From the NCBI GenBank assembly GCA_913019975.1, contig CAJWBH010000002.1, positions 1 to 64,000 of the forward strand: a stretch of DNA of 64,000 bases, written 5' to 3'. The position numbers were made by a program, and so were the translations under genes. Every line of letters starts with the position of its first letter. Position 1 is the stretch's first letter. Below, piece by piece: positions 39,701-49,202 of this stretch. Origin of the DNA: Thalassolituus maritimus. Its GTDB lineage: Bacteria > Pseudomonadota > Gammaproteobacteria > Pseudomonadales > Oceanobacteraceae. The notes under the pieces were generated by a model that did no database searches, was not told the origin of the DNA, and saw nothing but the letters and a program-made list of their open reading frames with translations.

Positions 39701-42700
39701 TGTGTCTGAGCCAGACAACGAAGCGCCGGTTATCGGTCAGGGCGAAACAGACACGCTGACCACTGATGAAGATACTCAGGGCAGTACTACTCTTACCGCC
39801 ACCGACGCTAACGGTGACAGCCTGAGCTGGTCAGTATCCAGCCCGGCGAGTAACGGCAGTGCTGCGGTCGTGGGTGGCAATGTCACTTATACGCCAAACG
39901 CAAACTTCAATGGCAACGACAGCTTTACCGTTCAGGTGTCTGACGGTTCTCTGACCGATACCATTTTGGTAAACGTGACTGTGAGCGCGGTGAATGATCT
40001 GCCAGTTATCGCACAAGGTACGGGAACGGCGCTGACCACCTCAGAAAATACCGCAACGGGCGTGACTCTGAGCGCGTCTGATGTCGATGGCGATAGCCTG
40101 AGCTGGTCGATCAGTACTGCTGCTTCTGATGGCTCGGCAAGTGTAACGGCTGGCAATGTCAGCTACACCCCGAATGCCGGTTTCAATGGCAATGACAGCT
40201 TCACTGTTCAGGTCTTTGATGGCACGGCACCAGTCAGCTTCGTTGTAAATGTCGAAGTGACTGCGGTGAACGATGCGCCTGTGATTGATCAGGAAACGGC
40301 CTCTGTTTCGACGTCAGAAGACACTCAGGGCACGACTGCTCTGACGGCTACCGATATTGATAGCGCCAGCCTGAGCTGGACCGTTTCACTTGCCGCAAGC
40401 CATGGTTCGGCGGCTGTGTCCGATGGCAACGTCACCTACACCCCGAATGAAAACTTTAATGGCAGCGACAGCTTCACCGTTCAGGTGTCTGATGGTGAGT
40501 TGAGCGACAGCATTGAGGTCAGCGTGACCGTAACCGCGGTGAATGACGCGCCAGTATTTGCTAATGCCGCGTCTACGTCGGCGGTGGAAGGCAGTGAATA
40601 CAGCTACCAGGCCGTTATCACTGACCCGGATGATGCCAATAACGGTACGGATCTGACCTTCACTCTGGATCAGGGGTCGATTGATGCGGGCCTGACTGTA
40701 TCTGGCACCGGTCTGGTGACCTGGACGCCAGATAACGGCGTGACCTCAACCTCGGTGTCACTGAGCGTAGCGGATGGTGGTGAAGACGGAGCGTCTGCGG
40801 CGGTTCAGAACTGGACCATCACCGTCGGCAGCGTGAACGACGCCCCTGTGATTACCTCCGAAGCGCCAACGACAGCGACTGAAGGGGTGGAATACCAGTA
40901 CTCGATTCAGGTGAATGATCCGGACGACGCCAATAACGGCACCGATCTGATCTTTACCCCTGTATTGGTTCCTGAAGGTATGTCGGTATCGAACATGGGC
41001 CTGGTGACCTGGACGCCAGCAAACGGTGTTGAATCTGCGAATGTCGAAGTGCAGGTACGCGACGGCGGTGAAAGTGGTGCGCTTCCAGACAGCCAGAGCT
41101 GGACCATCACCGTATCTCCGGTGAACGATGCACCTGTTATTGATCAGGGTGAGTCTGCATCTCTGACTACTGATGAAGATATGGTTCAGCAGCTAACTCT
41201 GACAGCGACTGACATCGACTCTGAAACACTGACCTGGAGCATCAGCAGTGTGGCAACCAATGGTACCGCTACCGTTGCTGCGGGCTCTGTCAGCTACACG
41301 CCAGATGCGGACTTTAACGGCAGCGACAGCTTCACTGTCGAAGTATCAGACGGTGTTGAAGCTGATTCGATTCAGGTGAACGTGACGGTTAACGCAGTGA
41401 ACGATGCCGCTGTATTCACCTCGACGCCGGTTACCAGCGCGACAGAGGGGCAGTTGTATAGCTATCAAGCTGCTGCTACTGACGTGGATGGCGATACCCT
41501 GAACTTCAGTCTGCCCGTGAAACCGGTGGGTATGTCGATCAACAGTACAACGGGTGAAATGACCTGGACGCCAGCCAACGGTGTTGAATCTGCGAACGTG
41601 ACCGTGCGTGTTAACGATGGTATTACGGATACGAACCAGAGCTTCACGATCACTGTGACTGCGGTGAACAATGCCCCGGATATTACGTCAGTGGCCGTGA
41701 CCACAGCGACAGAAGGTGAACTGTACAGCTACACCGTGACCGCAAGCGATATCGACAGCTCTGATCTGACTTTCAGCCTGACTTCTGCGCCAGAAGGCAT
41801 GAGCATTGATGATGAAACAGGAGCGATCAGCTGGACGCCTGCGAACGGTGTGGAGTCTGCGTCAGTGACTGTTGAAGTCTCTGATGGTGAGCTGAGCGAT
41901 AGTCAGACATTTACTGTCTCTGTATCTGCCGTCAACGACGCACCTGCGATAGATCAGGGGGATTCCACGGCGCTGACAACCGATGAAGACGCGAGCCAGA
42001 CACTGGCACTGACGGCCACAGACATTGACGGCGACAGCTTGAGCTGGAGCGTTACTTCTGGTGCAGCTAATGGCGAAGCGTCAGTCGATAGCGCTGGCCT
42101 GGTAACTTATGTACCAGCGGCCGATTTCAACGGGTCAGATACTTTCACTGTGCAGGTAAGCGACAGCGAGCTGACCGATTCTATTCTGATCAACGTATCG
42201 GTAAGTCCGGTGAATGATGCGCCTGTCGTTGCTGAAGGTGATGCAGTCTCAATCACAACGGCTGAAGATACCCAGAAGAGCCTGACGCTGAACGCGACTG
42301 ATGTTGATGGTGATAGCCTGAGCTGGTCGATAGCTGCGCCTGCTGCAAGTGGTTCAGCGGCTGTATCTGCGGGTGTTGTCAGTTACACGCCAGCTGCCGG
42401 ATACAACGGTTCTGACAGCTTTACCGTGGCCGTGACCGATGGCACCGATACTGTGACTGTTCAGGTGAATGTCACGGTGACTGCAGAAAACGACGCGCCT
42501 GTGATCGATCAGGCTTCTGCGTCGATTTCCACGTCCGAAGACACTCAAGGCAGTGTGACTCTTAGCGCATCCGACCCAGAAGGTACGTCTCTGAACTGGA
42601 GCATCACAGGTGTTGCGGCGAATGGTACCGCCTCTGTGAACAGCGCTGGTCTGGTGACCTATGATCCTGCCGCCAACTTCAATGGCAGCGACAGTTTCAC

Positions 42701-45700
42701 TGTCACCGTATCTGACGGCGATCTGAACGACACCCGTGTTGTTAACGTTGTCGTATCAGCAGTCAACGATGCGCCTGAAATCACCGAAGGTGAGACGGCT
42801 TCTCTGAGCACCGACGAAGACAACATGGGCAGCGTTACTCTGAATGCTACTGATGTTGAGGGTGACACCATCAACTGGAGTATTGGGTCTCAAGCCAGCG
42901 ATGGCACTGCGGTTGTGTCAGGTACTGGTACCAGCCAGACCGTGAATTACACACCAGCAGCTGACTTCAATGGCACCGATAGCTTTGTTGTTGCGATCGA
43001 CGATGGCACAGATACCGATAGCATCATCGTCAATGTGACGGTAGTGGCCGCCAACGACGCGCCAGTTATCACTTCAACCGAAGTAACAACAGCGACAGAA
43101 GGCGAGGCCTATCAGTACACAGTAGCTGCTAACGACGTCGATGGCGATGCGCTGACCTTCAGCCTGACAGAAGCACCAGAAGGCATGGTGATCTCTGGAA
43201 GCACCATCAACTGGACACCAGAAAACGGTGTTGAGACATCGAACGTGACCGTGACTGTGGCTGACGCTACGGCAGAAGCGACACAAAGCTTCACTATTGT
43301 CGTAACTCCGGTTAACGATGCTCCTGCGATTACGTCTTCAGCAGTTACCTCTGCAACCGAAGGCAGTGAGTACACTTACCAGGTAGTCGCAGAAGATATC
43401 GACAGCACAGAGCTGACTTATAGTCTGACTGAAGCGCCAGAGGGAATGACAATATCCGGCAATACCATGAGCTGGACACCAGCCAATGGTGCTGAGTCTG
43501 CGAATGTGACTGTCGAAGTTTCTGACGGCAGTCTGAGCGATAGCCAGAGCTTTACCATTACGGTTAGCGCAACCAACGATGCGCCTGAAATTGATCAGGG
43601 TGCCGTTACTGTGCTGACAACAGATGAAGACACCTCGACAACACTGAATCTGACCGCGACTGACGTAGACAGCGAAAGCCTGACCTGGCGCATCAGTGCT
43701 GCGTCAGAAAATGGCAGCGCGAGCGTTGATGCTTCGGGCGTCGTCAGCTACGAACCAGCCGCTGACTTTAACGGCAGCGATAGCTTCGAAGTAGAGGTCA
43801 GCGATAGCGAACTGACGGATAGCATCGTCGTTAGCGTAACGGTTAATCCGGTTGCCGATGCGCCAGTGATTGCCGAAGGCGCGAGTGCTTCACGTACCAC
43901 CAACGAAGATCAGCCACTGACCTTTGCGTTGAACGCCAGCGATGTCGACAGCGCGACGATCAACTGGAGCATCAGTGGTGCAGCCAGCAACGGTTCTGCG
44001 ACGGTTTCAGGTACGGGTACGACTCAATCTGTGAACTATGTGCCGAATCAGAACTTCAATGGTACTGACAGCTTTGTTGTGCAGGTATCGGACGGTTCGC
44101 TGAACAGCACGATCGCAGTGACAGTGACGGTGAATGCAGTCAACGACCTGCCAGAGATCACGTCTATAGCACCTGTGGTTGCAACGGAAGGTGAGCTCTA
44201 TACGTATCTGCCAACGGCGACCGATGTAGAAGGTGACGCTCTGACCTGGAACGTAGGTACCGCGCCTGCGTCTATGACAGTGAACTCAGCGACCGGTGAA
44301 CTGAACTGGACGCCGGCTGAAGGTGTAACTTCTGCGGATGTGACTCTGCTGGTCAACGACGGTGGAGCTAACGTGACTCAGGCCTTCACCATTACTGTGA
44401 CGGCAGTGAATAACGCACCAGTGATCACTCAGGGTGAAAGCACCAGCGTGACCATGTCAGAAGACGGCGCACCAACACCGTTTACCCTGGTGCTGAATGC
44501 GACCGACAGCGACCACGCTGGCTCTGAACTGAGTTGGTCAGTGAGTTCGGCTGCTACCAACGGTACTGCGACTGTGTCGGGCACTGGCCTGAGTAAGACG
44601 GTGAACTACACCCCGGATACTGGCTTCTCAGGAGCTGACAGCTTCACTGTTCAGGTCACTGATGGTGAACTGACGGACAGTATTGTGGTGAACGTCACTG
44701 TGCAGGCAGTGAACGCTGCACCTGTGATTGATCAGGGCGATACCACCACCATGACACTGGATGAAGACGGTAGTCAGACTCTGTCTCTGAGTGCAACTGA
44801 CAGTGACGGTGATTCACTGACCTGGAGCGTCACTTCCTCTGCCAGCAATGGTGGTGTGAATGTCGATAGCAATGGTCTGGTGACGTATGTCCCTGTTGCT
44901 GACTTCTACGGCAATGACACCTTCACGGTTCAGGTCTCTGACAGCGAACTGACTGACAGCATTACCGTCAGTGTGACTGTGAATTCAGTCAACGACGCAC
45001 CGATCATTGCCGAAGGTGCATCAGTGACGCTTGAAGTGAATGAAGACAGCTCTGATTCTGTGACCTTTACAGCATCGGATGCGGATGGCGACCCTCTTAC
45101 CTGGTCTATCTCTTCCGGAGCGGTAGAAGGCATCGTGACTCAGACCGGTTCTGAATTCAGCTATGCGCCTGCAGCAGACTTCAACGGCAGTGACAGCTTC
45201 GTAGTGCAGGTCAGTGACGGTACGGCAACGGGCATCAGCACAGTCAATGTGACAGTGATCGCAGTGAATGATGCGCCGGTTGTCACCTCTTCGCCTGTGA
45301 CTACGGCTAATGAGTATCAGGTCTATGCCTACGATGTAGCGGCCTCTGACGCTGAGGACGATGCGGTAAGCTACTCGCTGACAAATCCTCCGACTGGCAT
45401 GGTGATCAGTAGCGCAGGTGAAATCCGCTGGATTCCGGAATCCGCAGGTACTTACAGCGTGGTTGTGAATGCGACTGACGGCTCTGATGCTGGGACACAA
45501 AGCTTTGATATCACCGTCAATGCCGAGCCTGCTGTTGCTGGCCGCGCAGTGAAAGGTGTGCTGGCTAATGCGCCAGTGGAAGCTGCCGTGTACGCAGGTC
45601 TGGATGCCGAAGGCGAGCACAGCTGGAATGTGATTGGCACCACCACGACGGACGCCAATGGTTACTTCGGATTTAACCTGGGTACCCAGTCCGCGCCGGT

Positions 45701-47924
45701 ACGTGTACGTGTCACAACCGATGCAGAGACCACCATGGTGTGTGATACGCCGAGTGGCTGTCTGGTATCACCGCCTGCTAACTTTGGTGAAAGCGGTACA
45801 CCGGCTGCGGGTATGATTCTGGATACCATTGTGTCGGGTGCTGATTTTGCTGGCCCAGTAGCGGTTACTCCGATGACACACATGGCTGCGACCTGGCTGC
45901 AAGCCTTCCCGCAGGCTCTGGATGACAACAATGTTCTGCTGGCTCACAAGCGTCTTGCCGTCCTGTTTGGCTTTACTGATGACACCTATGTCAGCCAGCG
46001 TGTGCCAGACCTGACGGATGCCTTCGAGCGTAACTTTGCACTCAGCAGCGATGAACAGGCTCTGCGCCACGCAATCTTCTCTGCAAGCCTGCAGGAGACG
46101 GCCATCGTTGCCAGTCTGCCGATTGATAGCCTGGCGGAGAACATTGGTCTCATCTTTGGTCTGTTGGGTGGCCAGGTGCCGCTGAAATCCGGCGAGCTGG
46201 ATGTCAGTACGCTGGGTCTGACTGATTCTGATACGGCTGAACCGATCACTACAATCAGCTATACCGGCTTCGACACGTTTGTTGCCAGTGCAGAGACTGT
46301 AGGGCAGTTCATCAATGACGGTAGCCTCGACAGCATGGTCGCTGGTTTCGGAAACCTGGTGACCGATTGGTCGCCAGAGCTGGCGGACCCATCGATCTGT
46401 CTGGTTACTGACAATCCGGAACTGGATCGTACAGAGTGTCGTAACGTCACTACTATTGGTGAGGCTACTGGCTACGATGCAGCGAACTTCGCACGTGCAC
46501 TAGCACCAATCGATGTAGCTGGCGGGTATCTGGACGATGCGCAGGCCGCTGAGCTGGCGAACGGTAATACCGTGAACCGTGATCTGGGTTGGTTGTATGT
46601 TGATGCGACGGCTCAGGAAAATACTGCGAACATGCTGTCGGCCTTCAGTGAGGTTCTATCGGCTGGATTGCAAGGTGCAGCCTGCGTGCCTTTGAAGAAT
46701 AACTTTCAAAGTTGTAACCTGACCCCATCAGAGAAATTTTCTGGGATAACTGTTGATTACAACAAGACTGGCTTTTTTGGCAGTGATGACTGTAGCGGTA
46801 GTAGTGATACTTGTAAGATCGACATTACGGGACAAGCACTAGGCCAGTCATTTAGCTTCCAAAATATAGTAGTTCCAGATATTCGTAATCTATTGGGGGG
46901 CTCGACTGGTGGAGACTTTGATCCTGATACAGGTTTGACTATTTGTTTCACCGGTACCATCACGAACTCTACTGCACAGATGTCTCTGAATAACTTCTGT
47001 CTTGAGCTGAACATTTCAGAGAGCCCAGATTCTGTGGTCGCACCTTTCCAAACCTTTAGCGCTCTGGAATATGCGCAACTTCAAAATGAGGGGTCGGCGA
47101 CGAATACCGCACTGCAGAACCTTCTGGAAGTTATTGTATTGAAGGTAAGAGGCTACGGCTCAGGCCTGAGTATTTCTAGCCAGTCCGATTTGGGAACGTA
47201 CAGTATGACGGGGCTAGATATGTTCTTCGTCTTTGATCGTGAGAGTCTGGTTGACCTGAATAAAGGCACACCAGTGTTTGAGTTTGAGGTCTCTTCGTTT
47301 AATCGTTCAAACCTATGGGGGGAAACAGTATCTTCCCCTAGCGGACCGATGTTTAACCTGAAGATCGATGATACGAGTACGCTGACTGGAACCAAATTGA
47401 TTAACAACTTGGGTGTTCCACCTGTGCTCAGTAATACGGATGCGGTTGTCAGTGGTTTAGGGCCAGTAGTTGATATCGCGAAGGAGTATGCTTTAAGCCT
47501 CATCGATTCAACAGTAGTTGTAACTGAGCGTACACCAGAAGAGTGGGATGCGATCATCGCTGAGGTTGAAGCGAATCTGGCCTATAACGGCACGATTAAC
47601 ACGACGATTCAGGACCCATCGGTTGGCGACCGCACCTACATCGCAACACTGACGCCAGAAGGCAATGTGTTCATCAGTCAGGAGAACAGCACAGCGAATG
47701 CTATGCAGCTCTACCTGTCGGGTGCGACGGGCTACATCTATGCTGACGAAACGCTGGTGGCGACTGCTCACCTGGGTAACAGTCAGGATGGTATGTTGCT
47801 GAGCTTTGTTGACGGTACTCAGCGTAGCTACACGAACGCTAACCCGAATCTATCGGGACAGTTGGATAGCTTCCTCGAGTTCCTGCAGGTTCTGGTTCCA
47901 CCGGCTGAAGAAACAGCGCCTTAA
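36741..47924 (+). CDS. Giant lipoprotein with about 31 cadherin/Ig-like repeats
   Basis: 3727 residues. The start is TTG at 36741, supported by GAGGAG 7 bases upstream and by the lipoprotein signal MNNFRTALLVPLVAGLAAC (Cys19, followed by SSGG, so probably outer membrane). Residues about 35-2930 are tandem repeats of about 90-95 residues starting VNDAPVI or similar. Two types are mixed: one with TTDED and YTPxxxFNGSDSFTVQVSDG, the other with SATEGxxYxY, PxGMxI and WTPANG, like cadherin/He_PIG Ig folds. Asp/Asn/Glu motifs at the joints suggest Ca2+ binding. Residues about 2930-3040 look like a carboxypeptidase-regulatory type fold (AVKGVLANAPV, TTDANGYFGF). The remainder is unrecognised, with a lower-GC stretch (46650-47560). 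Probably a surface adhesin or stalk; a Slam-like gene is convergent. Confidence 0.9.
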   Translation: MNNFRTALLVPLVAGLAACSSGGSDGDDPRVPDPVDGGGQAPVALDFSSTPEGNPVEEERWEYQIETSLADSDFLTYSLVSGPDSMTISEDGLVQWTPDDEDGTEVQVTVRVVYNDGTNTADAQQTFELSVTPVNDKPEITSVAPATAVAGSQFQYQLVVNDPDDANDGENLSYSVDLPFISSQTPEEYGISISSTGLLTWTVPVDASYALRTVGLNIRVTVTDGEEDWGDVLLATPPRQSWYLKVVDANTPPEIVSSPVLSATEDLAYEYQLVAEDVAGLDAQGNDIPDDLEYTLIDGPDDMTVSSTGLVQWTPTENGSSPYDVNVVVQVEDGGENDAEPVQQSYSITVTPVNDAPVINGTPAAVAVLGGTYEYQVSVTDPDDNNDGSGLTFSLEGPEGMTISPTGFIEWTPDVEGSFSVTVTVVDGQEDGPAEDTVSWTVEVRDNNTAPTINQSEPAITTTEDAEGFATLTAADAEGDALAWSISEQPSNGAAIVINGAVTYTPLPNFNGTDSFTVVVSDGSLPDSVVVDVTVASVNDAPVIDQSVAVIETSEDVAGSATLTASDVEGDSLNWTVSTGAENGAAAVVNGEITYTPDTDFSGTDSFVVEASDGTDSDTITVTVTVADVADAPVIDQETASITTDEDTDGSTLLTATDSDGDPLIWSVSAQATNGTAVASDGNITYTPAANFNGSDSFTVEVSDGGLTDNVVVDVTVNSVNDLPVFDEMNAQISTDEDVQGAVNLSASDVENDVLVWSVTEQAGNGVAAVADGNVTYQPAGDFFGSDSFVVAVNDGGENVTMAVSVTVAAVNDAPVILSTAPTSATEGVEYRYAVDADDVDGPTLAYSLATAPAGMQISESGLITWTPADGISTANVIVAVSDGSGSGSVTQSFTIAVTDVNDAPVITSVAPTSVILGEEYTYTPSATDAENDSLTWSLTQKPAGMTINATTGAISWTPAEAGSSGTVRLVANDGNSDSVAQAFVITVSEPDNEAPVIGQGETDTLTTDEDTQGSTTLTATDANGDSLSWSVSSPASNGSAAVVGGNVTYTPNANFNGNDSFTVQVSDGSLTDTILVNVTVSAVNDLPVIAQGTGTALTTSENTATGVTLSASDVDGDSLSWSISTAASDGSASVTAGNVSYTPNAGFNGNDSFTVQVFDGTAPVSFVVNVEVTAVNDAPVIDQETASVSTSEDTQGTTALTATDIDSASLSWTVSLAASHGSAAVSDGNVTYTPNENFNGSDSFTVQVSDGELSDSIEVSVTVTAVNDAPVFANAASTSAVEGSEYSYQAVITDPDDANNGTDLTFTLDQGSIDAGLTVSGTGLVTWTPDNGVTSTSVSLSVADGGEDGASAAVQNWTITVGSVNDAPVITSEAPTTATEGVEYQYSIQVNDPDDANNGTDLIFTPVLVPEGMSVSNMGLVTWTPANGVESANVEVQVRDGGESGALPDSQSWTITVSPVNDAPVIDQGESASLTTDEDMVQQLTLTATDIDSETLTWSISSVATNGTATVAAGSVSYTPDADFNGSDSFTVEVSDGVEADSIQVNVTVNAVNDAAVFTSTPVTSATEGQLYSYQAAATDVDGDTLNFSLPVKPVGMSINSTTGEMTWTPANGVESANVTVRVNDGITDTNQSFTITVTAVNNAPDITSVAVTTATEGELYSYTVTASDIDSSDLTFSLTSAPEGMSIDDETGAISWTPANGVESASVTVEVSDGELSDSQTFTVSVSAVNDAPAIDQGDSTALTTDEDASQTLALTATDIDGDSLSWSVTSGAANGEASVDSAGLVTYVPAADFNGSDTFTVQVSDSELTDSILINVSVSPVNDAPVVAEGDAVSITTAEDTQKSLTLNATDVDGDSLSWSIAAPAASGSAAVSAGVVSYTPAAGYNGSDSFTVAVTDGTDTVTVQVNVTVTAENDAPVIDQASASISTSEDTQGSVTLSASDPEGTSLNWSITGVAANGTASVNSAGLVTYDPAANFNGSDSFTVTVSDGDLNDTRVVNVVVSAVNDAPEITEGETASLSTDEDNMGSVTLNATDVEGDTINWSIGSQASDGTAVVSGTGTSQTVNYTPAADFNGTDSFVVAIDDGTDTDSIIVNVTVVAANDAPVITSTEVTTATEGEAYQYTVAANDVDGDALTFSLTEAPEGMVISGSTINWTPENGVETSNVTVTVADATAEATQSFTIVVTPVNDAPAITSSAVTSATEGSEYTYQVVAEDIDSTELTYSLTEAPEGMTISGNTMSWTPANGAESANVTVEVSDGSLSDSQSFTITVSATNDAPEIDQGAVTVLTTDEDTSTTLNLTATDVDSESLTWRISAASENGSASVDASGVVSYEPAADFNGSDSFEVEVSDSELTDSIVVSVTVNPVADAPVIAEGASASRTTNEDQPLTFALNASDVDSATINWSISGAASNGSATVSGTGTTQSVNYVPNQNFNGTDSFVVQVSDGSLNSTIAVTVTVNAVNDLPEITSIAPVVATEGELYTYLPTATDVEGDALTWNVGTAPASMTVNSATGELNWTPAEGVTSADVTLLVNDGGANVTQAFTITVTAVNNAPVITQGESTSVTMSEDGAPTPFTLVLNATDSDHAGSELSWSVSSAATNGTATVSGTGLSKTVNYTPDTGFSGADSFTVQVTDGELTDSIVVNVTVQAVNAAPVIDQGDTTTMTLDEDGSQTLSLSATDSDGDSLTWSVTSSASNGGVNVDSNGLVTYVPVADFYGNDTFTVQVSDSELTDSITVSVTVNSVNDAPIIAEGASVTLEVNEDSSDSVTFTASDADGDPLTWSISSGAVEGIVTQTGSEFSYAPAADFNGSDSFVVQVSDGTATGISTVNVTVIAVNDAPVVTSSPVTTANEYQVYAYDVAASDAEDDAVSYSLTNPPTGMVISSAGEIRWIPESAGTYSVVVNATDGSDAGTQSFDITVNAEPAVAGRAVKGVLANAPVEAAVYAGLDAEGEHSWNVIGTTTTDANGYFGFNLGTQSAPVRVRVTTDAETTMVCDTPSGCLVSPPANFGESGTPAAGMILDTIVSGADFAGPVAVTPMTHMAATWLQAFPQALDDNNVLLAHKRLAVLFGFTDDTYVSQRVPDLTDAFERNFALSSDEQALRHAIFSASLQETAIVASLPIDSLAENIGLIFGLLGGQVPLKSGELDVSTLGLTDSDTAEPITTISYTGFDTFVASAETVGQFINDGSLDSMVAGFGNLVTDWSPELADPSICLVTDNPELDRTECRNVTTIGEATGYDAANFARALAPIDVAGGYLDDAQAAELANGNTVNRDLGWLYVDATAQENTANMLSAFSEVLSAGLQGAACVPLKNNFQSCNLTPSEKFSGITVDYNKTGFFGSDDCSGSSDTCKIDITGQALGQSFSFQNIVVPDIRNLLGGSTGGDFDPDTGLTICFTGTITNSTAQMSLNNFCLELNISESPDSVVAPFQTFSALEYAQLQNEGSATNTALQNLLEVIVLKVRGYGSGLSISSQSDLGTYSMTGLDMFFVFDRESLVDLNKGTPVFEFEVSSFNRSNLWGETVSSPSGPMFNLKIDDTSTLTGTKLINNLGVPPVLSNTDAVVSGLGPVVDIAKEYALSLIDSTVVVTERTPEEWDAIIAEVEANLAYNGTINTTIQDPSVGDRTYIATLTPEGNVFISQENSTANAMQLYLSGATGYIYADETLVATAHLGNSQDGMLLSFVDGTQRSYTNANPNLSGQLDSFLEFLQVLVPPAEETAP

Positions 47925-47948
47925 CCGGCGCTGGTTTAAGCAACAACG

Positions 47949-47977
47949 AAAAGGCCACGCTATGCGTGGCCTTTTTT
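47949..47977. terminator. Bidirectional terminator between the giant gene and the FecR gene
   Basis: AAAGGCCACGC (47950-47960), TAT, GCGTGGCCTTT (47964-47974), followed by TTT on the plus strand and TTTCGTT on the minus strand. Perfect 11-bp stem. Confidence 0.92.
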
Positions 47978-47989
47978 ATGCGGCGATCG

Positions 47990-49192
47990 TTATGGGCACT
48001 CGGGGTCTCCTGGGCATATCATGCCTGGTCCGGGGTCAAGTGGATCAAGGCCCGTTCCGGGGCCTATCGGATCGAGTGGATCTCCCCCTGGGTTCGTTGG
48101 CAATCCGGAGCCCGTGCCTGGTTCCTGTGGTTCTGTTATAGGTGGTTCTGTTATTGGTGGTTCTGTCACCGGCGGTTCAGGGTCAGTGACAGGTTCTTCC
48201 GGTTGAGGCTCTGGCTGAGTTGGCGCCGCAGCAGGTTGTTCCGGAGTGAAGGCCGGGTCAAACTCATCTGGCAGACCAAAACGCGTTTCCATACGCTCAA
48301 TAATACGTTGAACCTGAAGGTCGTCGATGTACTGCTGAGACTCCCGGCGACTTTGCTGGCGGCTCTCGTCCGATGCCTTGCGGTTGCTGTTCTTCTCAGC
48401 CCTGTTATCAGCTGGGTCATCTGCTGTGACGTTACTCAGCGTACTTTCACTCTGTTCCGAGTCATCTTCCGCACTGGTTTGTGGCCGTTCAAACGTTAAT
48501 GGCGGTGCAAAGAAGAAAACCGGCGGCATGCCTTCCGCAGCGATGACGCTTCCTTCTGGTTGATCTACAGTAATGCTCTGTCCTTCAGCGGTGACAACAA
48601 AGGTGCCCGTCGGAATTGAAGAGTAGGGGCCGGGGCCCATCAGAGATGAGTAGCTCAGCGGCCCAGAATCGGGCGGCAGCTGAATATCAGGAAAATGCAT
48701 GGAGACCTGGTCGGGCGAGAGTATGGCTGTTACGCCCATCGTTCCCAGCACCGCAACTTCTGTTGACGGTTGCAGGATTCTGAAGGCGCTCAGGCTGCCA
48801 TCTGCAATACGGCCAGTGGCGAATTTCAGTTGTCCTGATTCCTGAGTAATCTGCAAATTACCGCTATTTTTATGCGCATCATACTCGAACTTATCCAGAG
48901 AAATTACCGAGCCTTCACCGAAGGTAAATGTGCTTTCGTCTCTCAGCAACAACTGAAACAGCTGGCCACTGCCGGATTCAATGCGATCCCCTGGAAAGAT
49001 AGGCTCACCACTATTTGCTGTCAGGCTTTGATCGTTACGGTAGACGGTCACCGAACCTTTCAGACCGGCCAGCACACCAGCCTCCTGTGCGTGGGCATGA
49101 ATTGCTGCAGCCAACGCAGTCAGCGTCAGTAAGGCGCTACCGAGGCGCTTACGTGATTGAACATGTCTGTTCATTGCGATACTCGTCGTCAT
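47990..49192 (-). CDS. FecR-domain periplasmic protein with Pro-rich tail
   Basis: 400 residues. A signal peptide (cut near AHAQ, about residue 36) is followed by a FecR-type domain (about 40-240): GLKGSVTVYRNDQSLTANSG, GDRIESGSGQLFQLLLRDES and VAVLGTMGVTAI. Unlike the FecR anti-sigma regulators it has no N-terminal cytoplasmic part, so it is a free periplasmic FecR-domain protein. A charged linker leads to a low-complexity Pro/Glu/Thr/Gly tail ending CPGDPECP. It lies 10 bp after the Slam-like gene in a two-gene operon. An internal Met (MNRHVQSRKR) could be the true start. Confidence 0.85.
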   Translation of the reverse strand: MTTSIAMNRHVQSRKRLGSALLTLTALAAAIHAHAQEAGVLAGLKGSVTVYRNDQSLTANSGEPIFPGDRIESGSGQLFQLLLRDESTFTFGEGSVISLDKFEYDAHKNSGNLQITQESGQLKFATGRIADGSLSAFRILQPSTEVAVLGTMGVTAILSPDQVSMHFPDIQLPPDSGPLSYSSLMGPGPYSSIPTGTFVVTAEGQSITVDQPEGSVIAAEGMPPVFFFAPPLTFERPQTSAEDDSEQSESTLSNVTADDPADNRAEKNSNRKASDESRQQSRRESQQYIDDLQVQRIIERMETRFGLPDEFDPAFTPEQPAAAPTQPEPQPEEPVTDPEPPVTEPPITEPPITEPQEPGTGSGLPTNPGGDPLDPIGPGTGLDPLDPGPGMICPGDPECP

Positions 49193-49202
49193 TACAGGGC
49201 CC

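Noticed and set aside
45021-45620. 199-codon antisense frame in the giant gene
   Set aside because: Shadow of the repetitive coding sequence; composition (His/Arg-rich) and lack of start signals do not support a gene.
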